64,000 nucleotides of DNA from assembly GCF_002760615.1 (NCBI RefSeq), contig NZ_AWWI01000016.1:62001-126000 (forward strand). Reading direction: 5' to 3'. Under the pieces are notes generated by a model, which did not search any database, was not told the DNA's origin, and was given only the letters and a program-made list of their open reading frames with translations. Position numbers and translations under genes: made by a program. Origin of the DNA: Puniceibacterium antarcticum (GTDB lineage: Bacteria > Pseudomonadota > Alphaproteobacteria > Rhodobacterales > Rhodobacteraceae). Positions 1-9,039 of the stretch are shown here, in pieces; the first letter of the stretch is position 1; each line of letters starts with the position of its first letter.

Positions 1-122
1 TTCCGTGGGTGCGCGCCGTCAACAGGCCAATCTCGCTCGCGCTGAAGTCGGGAAATTTTGGGGCTGAAGATTTCTTCCTCGACTGCCAGCCAGAGTCCAT
101 TCGCAAGGAAGTTCAGTCATGA
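1..122 (+). CDS. otnK: 3-oxo-tetronate kinase OtnK, C-terminal end (partial)
   Basis: Only the last 39 codons are in the window, in the frame whose first full codon begins at base 3. The tail reads LALKSGNFGAEDFF, which matches the C-terminal signature of the four-carbon acid sugar kinase family (OtnK/DUF1537), where it helps form the nucleotide-binding C-terminal domain. The family phosphorylates 3-oxo-tetronate (from D-erythronate or L-threonate) to the 4-phosphate. The TGA stop overlaps the ATG of the following otnC by four bases (ATGA), implying translational coupling. Function is supported by the short motif and by the order otnK-otnC-otnI, which is the usual one for this pathway; the catalytic N-terminal part cannot be checked here. 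Confidence 0.8.
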   Translation, partial: PWVRAVNRPISLALKSGNFGAEDFFLDCQPESIRKEVQS

Positions 123-754
123 ATGACCACTCCCGGGCAGAGCGCATGGTGTTCCTGTGCAAAAGCCTTTTTGATCGGGGCTATTCGGTCGGCGGCGCGG
201 GCAATGTGTCCGTCCGTCGTGACGAGGGCGGGTTTATCGTGACCCCCACGGGCAGCAGCCTTGGGCGGCTGTCGGTTGACGATCTGGCCGTTGTGGGGGC
301 CGATGGCACCCCAACGCCCGGCCCGAAACCGTCCAAGGAATTTTCGTTTCACCGCGCGCTGTACGAGGTGCGCCCCGAGGCAAAAGCGATTGTTCACCTG
401 CATTCGACCTATCTGACGGCGCTGTCCTGTCTTGAGGATCTGCCGCGCGACAACGCGATCCGTCCCTTCACACCCTATTACGTGATGCGCATCGGTCACA
501 TGCCGGTCATTCCCTACTACCGTCCCGGCGCGTCCGAGATTGGCCGGGACCTGGCACAGGCTGCCGAACAGAGCAAAGCGCAGGCTTTTCTTCTGGCATC
601 GCACGGCGTTGTGGTTCTGGGGCGCGACATCGACGATGCGGTGAACAACGCAGAAGAGCTCGAAGAGACGGCAAAACTGCTGTTCGTCCTGCGTCAGGAG
701 AAAGTTCATTACCTGACAGAGGCCGAAATATCGGAACTGGGCGGAGGATACTGA
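119..754 (+). CDS. otnC: 3-oxo-tetronate 4-phosphate decarboxylase OtnC (class II aldolase)
   Basis: A 211-residue class II aldolase/adducin-fold protein, the usual full length. Visible catalytic features are Glu74 in KEF, the zinc ligands His93 and His95 in VHLHSTY, and the third histidine His162 in ASHGVVVLG. In OtnC the fold decarboxylates 3-oxo-tetronate 4-phosphate to dihydroxyacetone phosphate, the step after OtnK. It overlaps otnK by four bases and ends one base before otnI, so the genes are almost certainly one transcript. A fuculose-phosphate-aldolase-like activity would be the main alternative from sequence alone, but the neighbouring otnI and denD make the tetronate role much more likely. 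Confidence 0.88.
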   Translation: MNDHSRAERMVFLCKSLFDRGYSVGGAGNVSVRRDEGGFIVTPTGSSLGRLSVDDLAVVGADGTPTPGPKPSKEFSFHRALYEVRPEAKAIVHLHSTYLTALSCLEDLPRDNAIRPFTPYYVMRIGHMPVIPYYRPGASEIGRDLAQAAEQSKAQAFLLASHGVVVLGRDIDDAVNNAEELEETAKLLFVLRQEKVHYLTEAEISELGGGY

Positions 755-755
755 G

Positions 756-1553
756 ATGACAAAACTTGCTGCAAACCTGTCCATGCTTTTCACGGACGCG
801 CCGTTTCTGGATCGCTTTGACCGGGCCGCAAACGCCGGTTTCGATGCTGTCGAGTTCCTGTTTCCCTATGATCACACGATTGAAGAGGTGAAGGAGCGGC
901 TGGAGCGCAACGCGCTGAGCCTGACGCTGATCAATGCGCCTGCCGGGAACTGGGCCGGAGGGGAACGCGGGTTTGCCGCGCGCCCGGGCAAGAGTGCCGA
1001 ACACGAGGCAAGCGTTGGTCTGGCCGTCGACTATGCCGCCGCGCTGGGATGCCCGCGCATTCACGTCATGTCGGGGATCACCGGCGATGACCATGACCGC
1101 GCCGCCTGCGAGGCGGTCTGGGTCGAGAACATGCGCCTTGCGGCGGACCGGGCTGGGGCGGCGAACCTTGCGGTGTCGATCGAGCCGCTGAACAACCGGG
1201 ACGTTCCGGGCTATTTCCTGTCACATCAGGATCCGACGCTGGAGCTGATCCAGCGGCTTGAGCGGCGCAACGTGTTCCTGCAGTTCGACGTTTACCATGC
1301 GCAGATCATGGATGGCGACATCATCCGGCGGATCGAGCGGCTGAAGGGTGCCTATGGCCATGTGCAGATCGCCGGTGTCCCCGACCGGCACGAGCCTGAT
1401 AGCGGCGAGCTGAACTATACCGAGATCTTCAAGGCGTTCGACAGCGTCGGTTTCGACGCGCCGCTGGGCTGCGAATACAACCCGCGCGCCGGGACGGAAG
1501 ACGGTCTGGGCTGGGCCGCGCCCTATCTGCCACGCGGAGCAGGTTCCAAGTGA
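756..1553 (+). CDS. otnI: 2-oxo-tetronate isomerase OtnI (hydroxypyruvate isomerase family)
   Basis: A 265-residue xylose-isomerase-like TIM barrel of the Hyi/OtnI family. The metal-binding acidic residues are recognisable in SIEPLNNRD and near the end in GCEYNPRAGTEDGL. OtnI interconverts 2-oxo- and 3-oxo-tetronate, linking the dehydrogenase DenD to the kinase OtnK. The start is the ATG one base after the otnC stop, with GGAGGA upstream. The stop overlaps the next gene by four bases. Hydroxypyruvate isomerase of glyoxylate metabolism is the closest alternative, but the setting argues against it. Confidence 0.88.
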   Translation: MTKLAANLSMLFTDAPFLDRFDRAANAGFDAVEFLFPYDHTIEEVKERLERNALSLTLINAPAGNWAGGERGFAARPGKSAEHEASVGLAVDYAAALGCPRIHVMSGITGDDHDRAACEAVWVENMRLAADRAGAANLAVSIEPLNNRDVPGYFLSHQDPTLELIQRLERRNVFLQFDVYHAQIMDGDIIRRIERLKGAYGHVQIAGVPDRHEPDSGELNYTEIFKAFDSVGFDAPLGCEYNPRAGTEDGLGWAAPYLPRGAGSK

Positions 1554-2332
1554 TCCCCGCCGAGCGCCAGCAGTTCATTCTGTCCCAGCTTGCCGAACGC
1601 GACGTCCTCAGCATCCAGCAGCTGACCGAGCTGCTGGGGGTGTCTCACATGACCATCCGGCGCGACATTCAGGTTCTGGAAGAGACACGGCGCGTCGCGT
1701 CGGTCACGGGCGGAGTGCGCCTGTCGCGCAAGCTCAATCAGGAGCTGCCGCATCTGGAAAAGGCTGCGATCAACGCGGCGCAGAAAAGAGCCATCGGCGC
1801 TGCGGCGGCGTCCATGGTGCGCAACGGCATGGTTGTCTATCTCGACGCCGGGACCACGGGGCTGGAGATTGCGCGCCGTATCGCAGAGCGGTCGGATCTG
1901 ACCGTGGTGACCAATGATTTTGTTATTTGCGCCTATCTGTCGACCCATTCCAGCTGTGCGCTTTATCACAGCGGCGGGATGGTCGAGCGGGCCAACCAGT
2001 CTTGCGTCGGCGGCGCGACGGCGCAGGCCCTGACCCGGTTCAACTATGACATCGCCTTCATCTCGACATCCTGCTGGACGATTTCCGGTCTCAGTTCGCC
2101 GTCCGAGCTGAAGGGGCCGGTCAAGGCGGCCGTCATTGCGCAGGCAAACCGGTCGGTTCTGGTGTCGGATTCGACGAAATACGGCATGGTCGCCGCCCTG
2201 AACATCCTGCCGCTCAGCGTCTTCGACACAGTGGTGACCGACTCAGGAATGGACCCGGAGGTCGTGGCGAGCCTGCGGGACACGAATATCGACGTTGTTG
2301 TCGCAGATGACGCCGAACTGAAAGAAACCTAG
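1550..2332 (+). CDS. DeoR-family transcriptional regulator of the tetronate operon
   Basis: A 260-residue DeoR-type repressor, full family length. Residues about 15-50 form the winged helix-turn-helix (QQLTELLGVSHMTIRRD), and the C-terminal half carries the sugar-isomerase-like sensor domain with LDAGTTGLEIARR. Such regulators normally sense a phosphorylated sugar intermediate; here that could be a tetronate phosphate (inference). The gene is embedded within the operon, overlapping otnI by four bases, and corresponds in position and type to E. coli YgbI, which accompanies the same enzymes. The start follows GCAGG at good spacing. No operator could be identified because the operon promoter lies outside the window. 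Confidence 0.88.
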   Translation: MIPAERQQFILSQLAERDVLSIQQLTELLGVSHMTIRRDIQVLEETRRVASVTGGVRLSRKLNQELPHLEKAAINAAQKRAIGAAAASMVRNGMVVYLDAGTTGLEIARRIAERSDLTVVTNDFVICAYLSTHSSCALYHSGGMVERANQSCVGGATAQALTRFNYDIAFISTSCWTISGLSSPSELKGPVKAAVIAQANRSVLVSDSTKYGMVAALNILPLSVFDTVVTDSGMDPEVVASLRDTNIDVVVADDAELKET

Positions 2333-2343
2333 GGAGATCTGTC

Positions 2344-3285
2344 ATGAAAATCACCGTTACGGGTGGCGCCGGCTTTTTGGGAAGCCGCCTTATCGAGGCA
2401 TTGCTGGCCGCAAAAGAGGACGTCTCGATCGTCTCCCTGGACCGGGCGAAATGCCCTGTCGTGCATGATCGCGTGACCAGCATCGAAGGGTCCATTGACG
2501 ATGCAGCGGCGGTCGCACAGGCCATCGAAGATGACACCGACATCGTGTATCACCTCGCGGCGGTGCTTTCTGGGCAGTCCGAGCAGGAATTTGACGTCGG
2601 TCTGCACATCAATATCGATGCGACACGGCTGATCCTGGAACGCTGCCGCAGTCTTGATCATGTGCCGCGCGTCGTCTTTACCAGCTCTCTGGCCGTGTTT
2701 GGTGGAGTGATGCCCGAGATCGTGCCCGAAGGTATGGCGACACGACCGGGTTCTTCTTATGGGTGCGGCAAGGCGATCGGCGAATTGCTGGTGTCGGAAT
2801 ACACGCGCAAGGGGTTTATCGACGGGCTGACCTGCCGCCTTCCGACCATCTGCGTGCGCGCGGGCAAACCCAATTCGGCGGCGTCGTCCTTTGTTTCGGG
2901 GATCATTCGTGAACCTGTCGCGGGCGAAGCTTCGGAATGTCCGGTTCCGCTGGAGACGCGGCTCTGGATTTCATCGCCGGACACAGCCGTGCGCAACCTT
3001 GCGCTGGCCGCGGATCTGACAGCAGACGATCTGGGCGCGGACCGCGTTCTGGACATGCCGGGGATCACGGTCACGCCCGCCGCGATGCTGGACAGCCTTG
3101 AGCGTCTTGTCGGTGCAGAGGCACGGAGACTTGTCGCCGTGACATCCGAGAAGCGGGTCGCGGACATCGTCTGCAGCTGGCCCGGAGCTTTTGATGATGC
3201 GCGCGCGCGTTCGCTGGGCTTTGGTTCTGATTCCGATTTTGACGAGGTGGTCCGGCAGTACCTCGCGGAGGTTCGCCCGGCCTGA
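2344..3285 (+). CDS. denD: D-erythronate dehydrogenase DenD (NAD-dependent epimerase/dehydratase family)
   Basis: A 313-residue extended short-chain dehydrogenase. The Rossmann NAD-binding motif GGAGFLG is at residues 7-13, and the catalytic Tyr and Lys occur as YGCGK in the middle, after TSSLAVFGG. DenD oxidises D-erythronate to 2-oxo-tetronate, which OtnI, OtnK and OtnC then convert to dihydroxyacetone phosphate. The ATG lies 11 bases after the deoR stop behind AGGGAGATCTGTC. The identification rests on family plus pathway context; a generic NAD-dependent sugar epimerase is possible but less likely, and the hydroxyisobutyrate-type dehydrogenase LtnD is not seen here. Confidence 0.85.
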   Translation: MKITVTGGAGFLGSRLIEALLAAKEDVSIVSLDRAKCPVVHDRVTSIEGSIDDAAAVAQAIEDDTDIVYHLAAVLSGQSEQEFDVGLHINIDATRLILERCRSLDHVPRVVFTSSLAVFGGVMPEIVPEGMATRPGSSYGCGKAIGELLVSEYTRKGFIDGLTCRLPTICVRAGKPNSAASSFVSGIIREPVAGEASECPVPLETRLWISSPDTAVRNLALAADLTADDLGADRVLDMPGITVTPAAMLDSLERLVGAEARRLVAVTSEKRVADIVCSWPGAFDDARARSLGFGSDSDFDEVVRQYLAEVRPA

Positions 3286-3404
3286 CACGGCCCCGTTAGA
3301 TTTCACCAGCCCGTCAGCTTCGAGAGAGATGCGACCCCAACAGGCGCATGGCGCGGACGGCTATTTTTCAAAGAGCGCCATGGGCGCAGAGGAGGAGTAT
3401 TTTC

Positions 3405-4793
3405 ATGTCAGAAACAGGTTCCGAGTTTCAGTTGATTGCAGGATTGGTGATTGCCATTTTCCTGCTGATCTTCTTTGTCGTCAAAACGCGGGTGCATGCC
3501 GTCGTGGCACTGGTTGCTGCGGCGTCCATTGCCGGGATTTTTGGCGGAATGCTGCCCGCCGATGTGATCACGTCGATCACCACCGGCTTTGGGAAAACCC
3601 TGTCCACCATCGGTCTTGTCATCGGTTTCGGCGTGATGATGGGGCGGATCCTGGAAGTGTCGGGCGCGGCCGAACAAATGGCCTATTCGCTGATCCGCTG
3701 GGTCGGAAAGAAACGCGAAGACTGGGCGATGGTTCTGACCGGCTATCTCGTCTCGATTCCCATCTTTTGCGACAGCGCCTTTGTCATCCTCACGCCGCTG
3801 ATCAAGGGGCTTGCCCGTTCGTCGGGGATTTCGATCCTGACGCTGGGGATCAGCCTTGCCGGGGGTCTGATGCTGACCCACCACGCGGTTCCGCCGACGC
3901 CTGGCCCGCTTGGTGTTGCCGGGATCTACAATGTCGACCTTGGCCTGATGATCTTTTGGGGTGTCATCTTTACGATCCCGGGCATGGCAGTGCTGGTTCT
4001 ATACGCTCGCATGATGGGTCCGCGTCTAGAGGCGATGATCCTGCAGGACACCGGCGAGGATATCGCGGCCCCCTACAAGCAGTTCGAAAAGGCTGCCGGA
4101 GAGCGCCAGAAGACACTGCCCTCGCTTGGCTTGTCGGTTCTTCCGATCATGCTGCCGATTGTCCTGATCTTTCTGAACACCATCACCTCGGCCATGGTCA
4201 AAGGCACCGGCGCGGAGACTGGCTTCTTTGCTCAGGCAACCGCATTTTTCGGGAACCCGGTGATTGCCGTCGCACTTGGGCTGATGGTTGCGGCCTACAC
4301 GCTGCTGCCCGGCAGGCCGCGTGAAGAAGTGTTGCGCTATATGGAAGAGGGTGTCGAAAGCGCGGGCATCATTCTGCTGGTCACCGGTGCAGGTGGCGCG
4401 CTTGGCGCCGTTCTGCGGGATTCCGGTGCGGGAGATGTCATCGGGCAATCCATCGCAGGGCTGCCAATCCCGGCGATTCTGATCCCGTTCCTGATCTCTT
4501 CGATTGTTCGTTTGATCCAAGGCTCCGGAACGGTGGCGATGATCACGGGGGCCTCGATTTCGGCGCCGATCCTGATGAACATCCCGGACGTCAACATGGT
4601 CTTCGCGGCGCAAGCGGCGGCAATCGGGTCCATGGTCTTTGGCTATTTCAACGACAGTTACTTCTGGGTCATCAACCGGATGCTGGGCGTCAAGAACGCA
4701 AAGCATCAGATGCTGCTCTGGTCGGTACCGACAACGCTGGCCTGGGCCACTGCCCTGATCATGCTGCTGATCTGCAACGCGCTCTTTGGCTGA
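3405..4793 (+). CDS. GntP-family permease (tetronate/gluconate uptake)
   Basis: A 462-residue polytopic membrane protein with about 12 hydrophobic segments, typical of GntP/YgbN sugar-acid:proton symporters. It starts with MSETGSEFQLIAGLVIAIFL and has the internal glycine-rich loops of the family. The longest frame opens at 3348, but the ATG at 3405 is preceded by GAGGAGGAG and begins directly with the first membrane helix, so the 19 extra residues were dropped. It is last in the tetronate operon and is therefore the probable importer of D-erythronate or L-threonate (inference). The gap from denD is 119 bases without a clear terminator. Confidence 0.87.
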   Translation: MSETGSEFQLIAGLVIAIFLLIFFVVKTRVHAVVALVAAASIAGIFGGMLPADVITSITTGFGKTLSTIGLVIGFGVMMGRILEVSGAAEQMAYSLIRWVGKKREDWAMVLTGYLVSIPIFCDSAFVILTPLIKGLARSSGISILTLGISLAGGLMLTHHAVPPTPGPLGVAGIYNVDLGLMIFWGVIFTIPGMAVLVLYARMMGPRLEAMILQDTGEDIAAPYKQFEKAAGERQKTLPSLGLSVLPIMLPIVLIFLNTITSAMVKGTGAETGFFAQATAFFGNPVIAVALGLMVAAYTLLPGRPREEVLRYMEEGVESAGIILLVTGAGGALGAVLRDSGAGDVIGQSIAGLPIPAILIPFLISSIVRLIQGSGTVAMITGASISAPILMNIPDVNMVFAAQAAAIGSMVFGYFNDSYFWVINRMLGVKNAKHQMLLWSVPTTLAWATALIMLLICNALFG

Positions 4794-4800
4794 GCGCAGA

Positions 4801-4831
4801 CCGTGGAGCGCGGCGACACCGCGCTCCACGG
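4801..4831. terminator. Perfect 13-bp hairpin between convergent genes
   Basis: The arm at 4801-4813 is exactly complementary to 4819-4831, leaving a 5-base loop (CGACA). It lies 8 bases after the permease stop and about 60 bases from the end of the converging trxC gene. No long T run follows on either strand, so it is a strong stem that may terminate or protect both transcripts. Confidence 0.75.
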
Positions 4832-4893
4832 GACCATCACCTTTGCACAGACTGCCGCGGCGCGCTGACTGAAGAGCTGGCTCTGGCTTACTC

Positions 4894-5322
4894 TCAGCCC
4901 AAAGCAGAGGCCCATTCGACGATTTGCGCCGACGCGACCGACCCGGCCTGCCGTTTGATTTCACGTCCGCCCCGAAACGCGATCAGCAGTGGGATGCCGC
5001 GTATCGCGTATCGACCACCTGCCTGCGGATAGGTTTCGGTGTTCAGCTTGGCGAAGCGCGCGCGCCCCTTCAGCGTTTTGGCGGCTTTGGCAAATTCGGG
5101 CGCCATCATCTTGCACGGGCCGCACCAGGCCGCCCAAAAGTCCACGACAAGCGGCAGAGTGTCGATCCGCGCTGCTTTCTCAAGAACATCGAAGGCAATT
5201 TCAGTGGGTTTGTCCGCAAGCAGACCGGCACCGCAGGTCCCGCATATGGGAGCTGCATCAAGTTTCGCTTTTGGTATCCGGTTGCCCTGTCCGCAGGTGA
5301 GGCAAGCAAGTGTCACGCTCAT
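4894..5322 (-). CDS. trxC: Thioredoxin 2-like protein TrxC
   Basis: A 142-residue protein matching the TrxC architecture: an N-terminal zinc-finger with CLTC and CGTC pairs (residues 7-10 and about 27-30), followed by a thioredoxin fold with the redox site WCGPCK. It reduces cytosolic protein disulfides and is often linked to oxidative stress. The ATG is preceded by GGAG at 8 bases spacing. It is transcribed leftwards behind, but not obviously with, the sensor kinase gene starting at 6138; the gap to that gene is 93 bases. Function is firm at family level. Confidence 0.93.
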   Translation of the reverse strand: MSVTLACLTCGQGNRIPKAKLDAAPICGTCGAGLLADKPTEIAFDVLEKAARIDTLPLVVDFWAAWCGPCKMMAPEFAKAAKTLKGRARFAKLNTETYPQAGGRYAIRGIPLLIAFRGGREIKRQAGSVASAQIVEWASALG

Positions 5323-5415
5323 TCATTGCTCCAAACATTCTGATCTGGTTGTTTGCGTACCATGCTCGCGCCGACGCTGCATTGAGCTGTATCATCGATC
5401 TTCGCGGGGTGCAGG

Positions 5416-6138
5416 TCATGGCCGTGGCGCGGGCATGTCAGAGGAGAGCACACTGGCACCTTCCAAAGATGCCGGTAGAGCGAGGTCGGGAAGGGTGAGC
5501 CGAACTGTCAGCCCCTGATGCCCCGAAAGATATTCGATTCTGCCACCCACCTGGTCGGCCAAAGTCTCGATGATCCGCAATCCCAGTCCGGGGGGGGTCT
5601 TGGTCATTGCGGGCGCCGGCAGGCCGGGGCCATTGTCGCAAACCTCGATCAGGATCGACCCAAGGTTATCATTCTGGCAGGACACCCGAATGATGGCGCC
5701 GCCAGCCCCCGATTGACCGTGTTTTATCGCATTGGTCATCACTTCGGTCACGATCTGGGCGACGGGAAGCATGTCTTGTGGTGACAGGGCGCAACCGGCG
5801 CCAAAATCCTCGATGATCTGGACATCTTCAGCGACGGCCGAGCGCAGAGCCGCACAGATGTTGACCAAATAGTTTTGCAAATCCAGGTTGCGGGGCGTGG
5901 TTTGCACTGCCAGAAACCGATGAAGCTGAGAAATCGCATCGATCTGGACCCCGATCGCCTTGAGCACAAGAACGGCTTCGCCTACCGGGGCTGTTGCGCC
6001 CTGCCGTATCAGTTTGGCGCTTTTCAATCGCACATAGCTTCCCAGCATTGCGAGATGATTTGCGATCCGGTGGTCCGCTTCGTCGAGCCGGCTGCAGCCA
6101 TCACACTGCGGGAGCATCGTGGTCGTTTTGGCAAACAT
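5416..6138 (-). CDS. Soluble sensor histidine kinase, HisKA_2 type, without sensor domain
   Basis: A 240-residue protein. The phospho-acceptor H-box is DEADHRIANHLAML (His23), of the HisKA_2/HWE-like group, and is followed by a GHKL ATPase domain with EVMTNAIKHG (N box), VCDNGPGLP (G1) and GLGLRIIETLADQVGG (G2). There are no transmembrane segments or PAS/GAF domain, so its input must come from a partner or from expression level. Kinases of this class often feed stress or general-stress phosphorelays in alphaproteobacteria. A short N-terminal CxxC (QCDGC, residues 12-15) just before the H-box is unusual and could be redox or metal sensitive (inference). No response regulator is adjacent. An FNR-type box sits upstream. 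Confidence 0.82.
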   Translation of the reverse strand: MFAKTTTMLPQCDGCSRLDEADHRIANHLAMLGSYVRLKSAKLIRQGATAPVGEAVLVLKAIGVQIDAISQLHRFLAVQTTPRNLDLQNYLVNICAALRSAVAEDVQIIEDFGAGCALSPQDMLPVAQIVTEVMTNAIKHGQSGAGGAIIRVSCQNDNLGSILIEVCDNGPGLPAPAMTKTPPGLGLRIIETLADQVGGRIEYLSGHQGLTVRLTLPDLALPASLEGASVLSSDMPAPRP

Positions 6139-6528
6139 GGCTTCGGGTCCCTTTGTTTTTGCAAATGATAGGAAGATCCCCGCAATGCATATTGATCCAG
6201 ATCAGTCCCACCGAGCGGACCGCAGACGATCCGCGCCCCCACACAGGTCATCCATGTCATACCGGGTCATGGCGGCAGAACAGGCAGTGCGCGCGACCGG
6301 GACATGACGCGCTGCGCTGCGATGCCGACGGAATTCACGCTCCCGCAGGTCTTTGTCAGGGGTGCGGACTGCGCCTTATCAGCGCGAGGCCAAGCGCGAA
6401 GTTGTCAAGATCCTTGGTCGTCGCCATTGTTACCGCAAGGGTCGCGCCGTTTCAGGTCAGCGCGACCGGCCCCTCTTAGATCAGCGGTGGTTGTGTCGCA
6501 GTGTTGTCGTGCAGGAGCAGATACAGCG
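6139..6528. other. 390-base intergenic stretch; holds the FNR-type promoter only
   Basis: Between the start of the kinase gene and the end of the molybdopterin oxidoreductase gene, both leftward. Apart from the FNR-like site at 6192-6205 and a possible -10 at 6165-6170, I see no coding potential of its own: the reading frames that cross it are continuations of shadows of the flanking genes. Confidence 0.6.
6192..6205 (-). promoter_or_regulatory. FNR/FnrL-type binding site upstream of the kinase gene
   Basis: TTGATCCAGATCAG matches the FNR consensus TTGAT-N4-ATCAA in 9 of 10 conserved positions. Its centre is at 6198.5. On the minus strand TATCAT at 6170-6165 would serve as a -10 box, giving a start near 6158 and placing the site about 40.5 bases upstream, the usual class II activator position. 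The kinase ATG begins at 6138. Confidence 0.65.
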
Positions 6529-8832
6529 TCATGCCACGATCCTGACAGGTGTGCCTTTGTAGGCGGGCGTTTGCGAGTTCTTTTCATGATAGGACAAGGG
6601 CACCAGCGGGTTGAGTTCCGGATAATAGCCGGCAACGCAGCCATCCGGCAGATCATAGGGCGTCACGGAAAAATCCATGACGCGGCGCACGACGTCTGGT
6701 TCTATCGCCGTGATCAGGCTGACCTTTTGTCCTTCGCTCAGGCCCAGCCGCGCCATTTCGGCCCTGTTTATCAGCACGACCTCGCGGCTGCCCTTGAGCC
6801 CGCGCAGCCGGTCGGAAAAGCCGTAGATGGTGGTGTTGAACTGATCGTTGGAGCGCAGAGTGATCAGCGTCAGCACCGGATCGCCGCCGGGGTCCTCTCC
6901 CAGTGCCGAAAGCGTTGTTGGCGGGGTGAACTGGGCCTTGCCGCTTTCGGTTTTCCAGTTGCGCTCGCGCGCCGGATTGCCGCGATAAAAACCGCCCGGT
7001 TGCATCATCCGGCCGTTGAAATCCGCGAAGTCGTCGGGGTAGGTCTGTGCAATCAGGTCGCGGACCTGGTCATAGTTGGCAACCCAGCCGTCCCAATCCA
7101 GCCGGGGATTTGCGGGCAGCGTGGCCTTGGCAAGTCCCGCCACGATGGCGAGTTCGGAGAGCACATCCGGCGACGGGGGTTCAGCACCGCCCAGAGAGGC
7201 GTAGATGTGCGAAAAGGTGTCTTCCATCGAAACAGCCTGCGGTCCTGAGGCCTGAACGTCGCGGTCGGTGCGGCCAAGGCAGGGCAGAATGTACGACACC
7301 TGCCCGGGGGCGAGGTGTGAGCGGTTGAGTTTGGTTGCCACATGTACCGTCAGGCGCAGCCGGGGCCAGGCCGCTTCCATCCGGGCGCTGTCTGGCAGGG
7401 CGCGCACAAGGTTGCCGCCAAGGGAAATCATCGCCTCGACCCGGCCGTCCAGAATGCCCTCGCAGGCATGTACAGCGTTCAGCCCCTCTTGCGTCGGGGC
7501 ATCTATTCCGAACAGGTCCTTCAATTTATCCGCAGGCATCTGGGCGGATTTTTCGCCCACGCCGACCGTGCGCTGACCCTGCACGTTAGAATGACCGCGC
7601 ACAGGGGAAATCCCGGCGCCCAGCTTGCCGATATTGCCGCGCATGAGCAGCAGATTGCACAGCATCCCCAGATTGAGCCAGCCGTTGACATGCTGCGTCA
7701 GCCCCATGCCGTAGATCCCGATGGCGTTATCTGCGGAGAGGTAGATTTCTGCCGCCTCGCGGATCATCCCCTCTGTCAGGCCGGAATGTGCCTCGATCTC
7801 GGTCCAGCTTGCGTTGCGCACCAGAGCAACGGTTTCGTCAAAGCCGGTGGTTTCCTGCGCGATGAACGTCTGATCCAGCACTGTGCCCGGTGCGGCATCC
7901 TCGGCTTCGAGGACGCATTTCATCAGGCCTGTCATCACGGCAATGTCGCCTCCGGGGCGCACCTGATAGTATTTTTCCGAAATCTGCGTCGGTTTTGTGA
8001 TGGTCATCTGTCCGGGGCTTTGTGGATCGGCGAATTCGATCAGGCCACGCTCGCGCACCGGGTTGAAGGTCACGATGCGGCAGCCACGTTCAACGGCGGC
8101 TTTCAAGATATGCAGAAATCGCGGGCTGTTTGAGCCGGTGTTTTGTCCGAAGAAGAAGATTGTATCGCAGTGTTCGAAATCCTCCAGCGTGCAGGTGCCG
8201 ACGGGTGTGCCGATAAAGGTCTGCAGATTCACGCTGGTCGTTTCGTGACACATGTTCGAACTTTGCGGCAGGTTCTGATGCCCCATGGCGCGCGCGAACA
8301 GGGCGTAAAGGTAGGACGCTTCAAGGCCTGCGTGCCCAGATGCATAGAAGACGGCCTTTTGGGGTGCCATCGCGGCCAACTCTTTGCCGATTTCGGCAAA
8401 GGCGTCATCCCAGCTGACCGGGAGGTAACGGTCCTGATCGCGATCATAGCGCAGGGGTTCGCTCAGCCGTCCGGATTTCTCAAGATCGTGGTCATGCCAG
8501 CCTTGCAGCTCTGTGACGGAATGATCGGCAAAGAATTTGGCCCCGGCGCGGTTGCGGTCAAGTTCCCACATCGTGGCTTTTGCGCCGTTCTCGCAGAACT
8601 CAAAGGTGCCGGGGTCTTTCGGCTTTGCCCAGGCGCATGAGGAACACATGACCCCACCGGGTTTGTTCAGCGTTGCAAGGATCTTGGCTGCAACCGCAGA
8701 GGTGTGGGAGTCTGCGGCGATGCGGGCAATCCCCTGCAGTGAACCCCAGCCACCAGCAGGGTGATGGTCATATGGGGTGTCCGGATCCTGTGTGGTGGCG
8801 GGATGGTCGTCCGGGGGATTGATGTTGTCCAT
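6529..8832 (-). CDS. FdhF/YdeP-family molybdopterin oxidoreductase
   Basis: A 767-residue molybdopterin-dependent oxidoreductase, typical length for the YdeP/FdhF-like group. Near the N-terminus are GGVMCSSCAWAKP and FCENGA, a reduced cysteine set rather than the full four-cysteine cluster motif of true formate dehydrogenases. The middle part contains the large molybdopterin-binding domains (SSNMCHETTS, FFGQNTGSNSPR), and the C-terminal 150 residues form the dinucleotide-binding barrel (LTLITLRSNDQFNTTIYG). No signal peptide is evident, so it is probably cytosolic. The substrate is unknown; E. coli YdeP is associated with acid resistance, but this does not fix the role here. The ATG is preceded by AGGAG at 9 bases. 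No partner redox subunit or fdhD is adjacent. Confidence 0.88.
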   Translation of the reverse strand: MDNINPPDDHPATTQDPDTPYDHHPAGGWGSLQGIARIAADSHTSAVAAKILATLNKPGGVMCSSCAWAKPKDPGTFEFCENGAKATMWELDRNRAGAKFFADHSVTELQGWHDHDLEKSGRLSEPLRYDRDQDRYLPVSWDDAFAEIGKELAAMAPQKAVFYASGHAGLEASYLYALFARAMGHQNLPQSSNMCHETTSVNLQTFIGTPVGTCTLEDFEHCDTIFFFGQNTGSNSPRFLHILKAAVERGCRIVTFNPVRERGLIEFADPQSPGQMTITKPTQISEKYYQVRPGGDIAVMTGLMKCVLEAEDAAPGTVLDQTFIAQETTGFDETVALVRNASWTEIEAHSGLTEGMIREAAEIYLSADNAIGIYGMGLTQHVNGWLNLGMLCNLLLMRGNIGKLGAGISPVRGHSNVQGQRTVGVGEKSAQMPADKLKDLFGIDAPTQEGLNAVHACEGILDGRVEAMISLGGNLVRALPDSARMEAAWPRLRLTVHVATKLNRSHLAPGQVSYILPCLGRTDRDVQASGPQAVSMEDTFSHIYASLGGAEPPSPDVLSELAIVAGLAKATLPANPRLDWDGWVANYDQVRDLIAQTYPDDFADFNGRMMQPGGFYRGNPARERNWKTESGKAQFTPPTTLSALGEDPGGDPVLTLITLRSNDQFNTTIYGFSDRLRGLKGSREVVLINRAEMARLGLSEGQKVSLITAIEPDVVRRVMDFSVTPYDLPDGCVAGYYPELNPLVPLSYHEKNSQTPAYKGTPVRIVA

Positions 8833-9039
8833 GTGATCGCTCCTGGGTGCAAGGGAATCGACAAGTCAACGTATCGTCTTCTGGATGGTTCCGGGCAGGG
8901 GCGAGTCTGATCGGATCCTAACAGGGTTCGTTGGAAAACGGACAATGCAGGTTGGACAAACACTCCTCTGAGCTTTTTGCTGATCCTCGTCACCTCAGCA
9001 AGATATCAGGGCAGCGGCACGGGACTCTGACAAGGCCCT

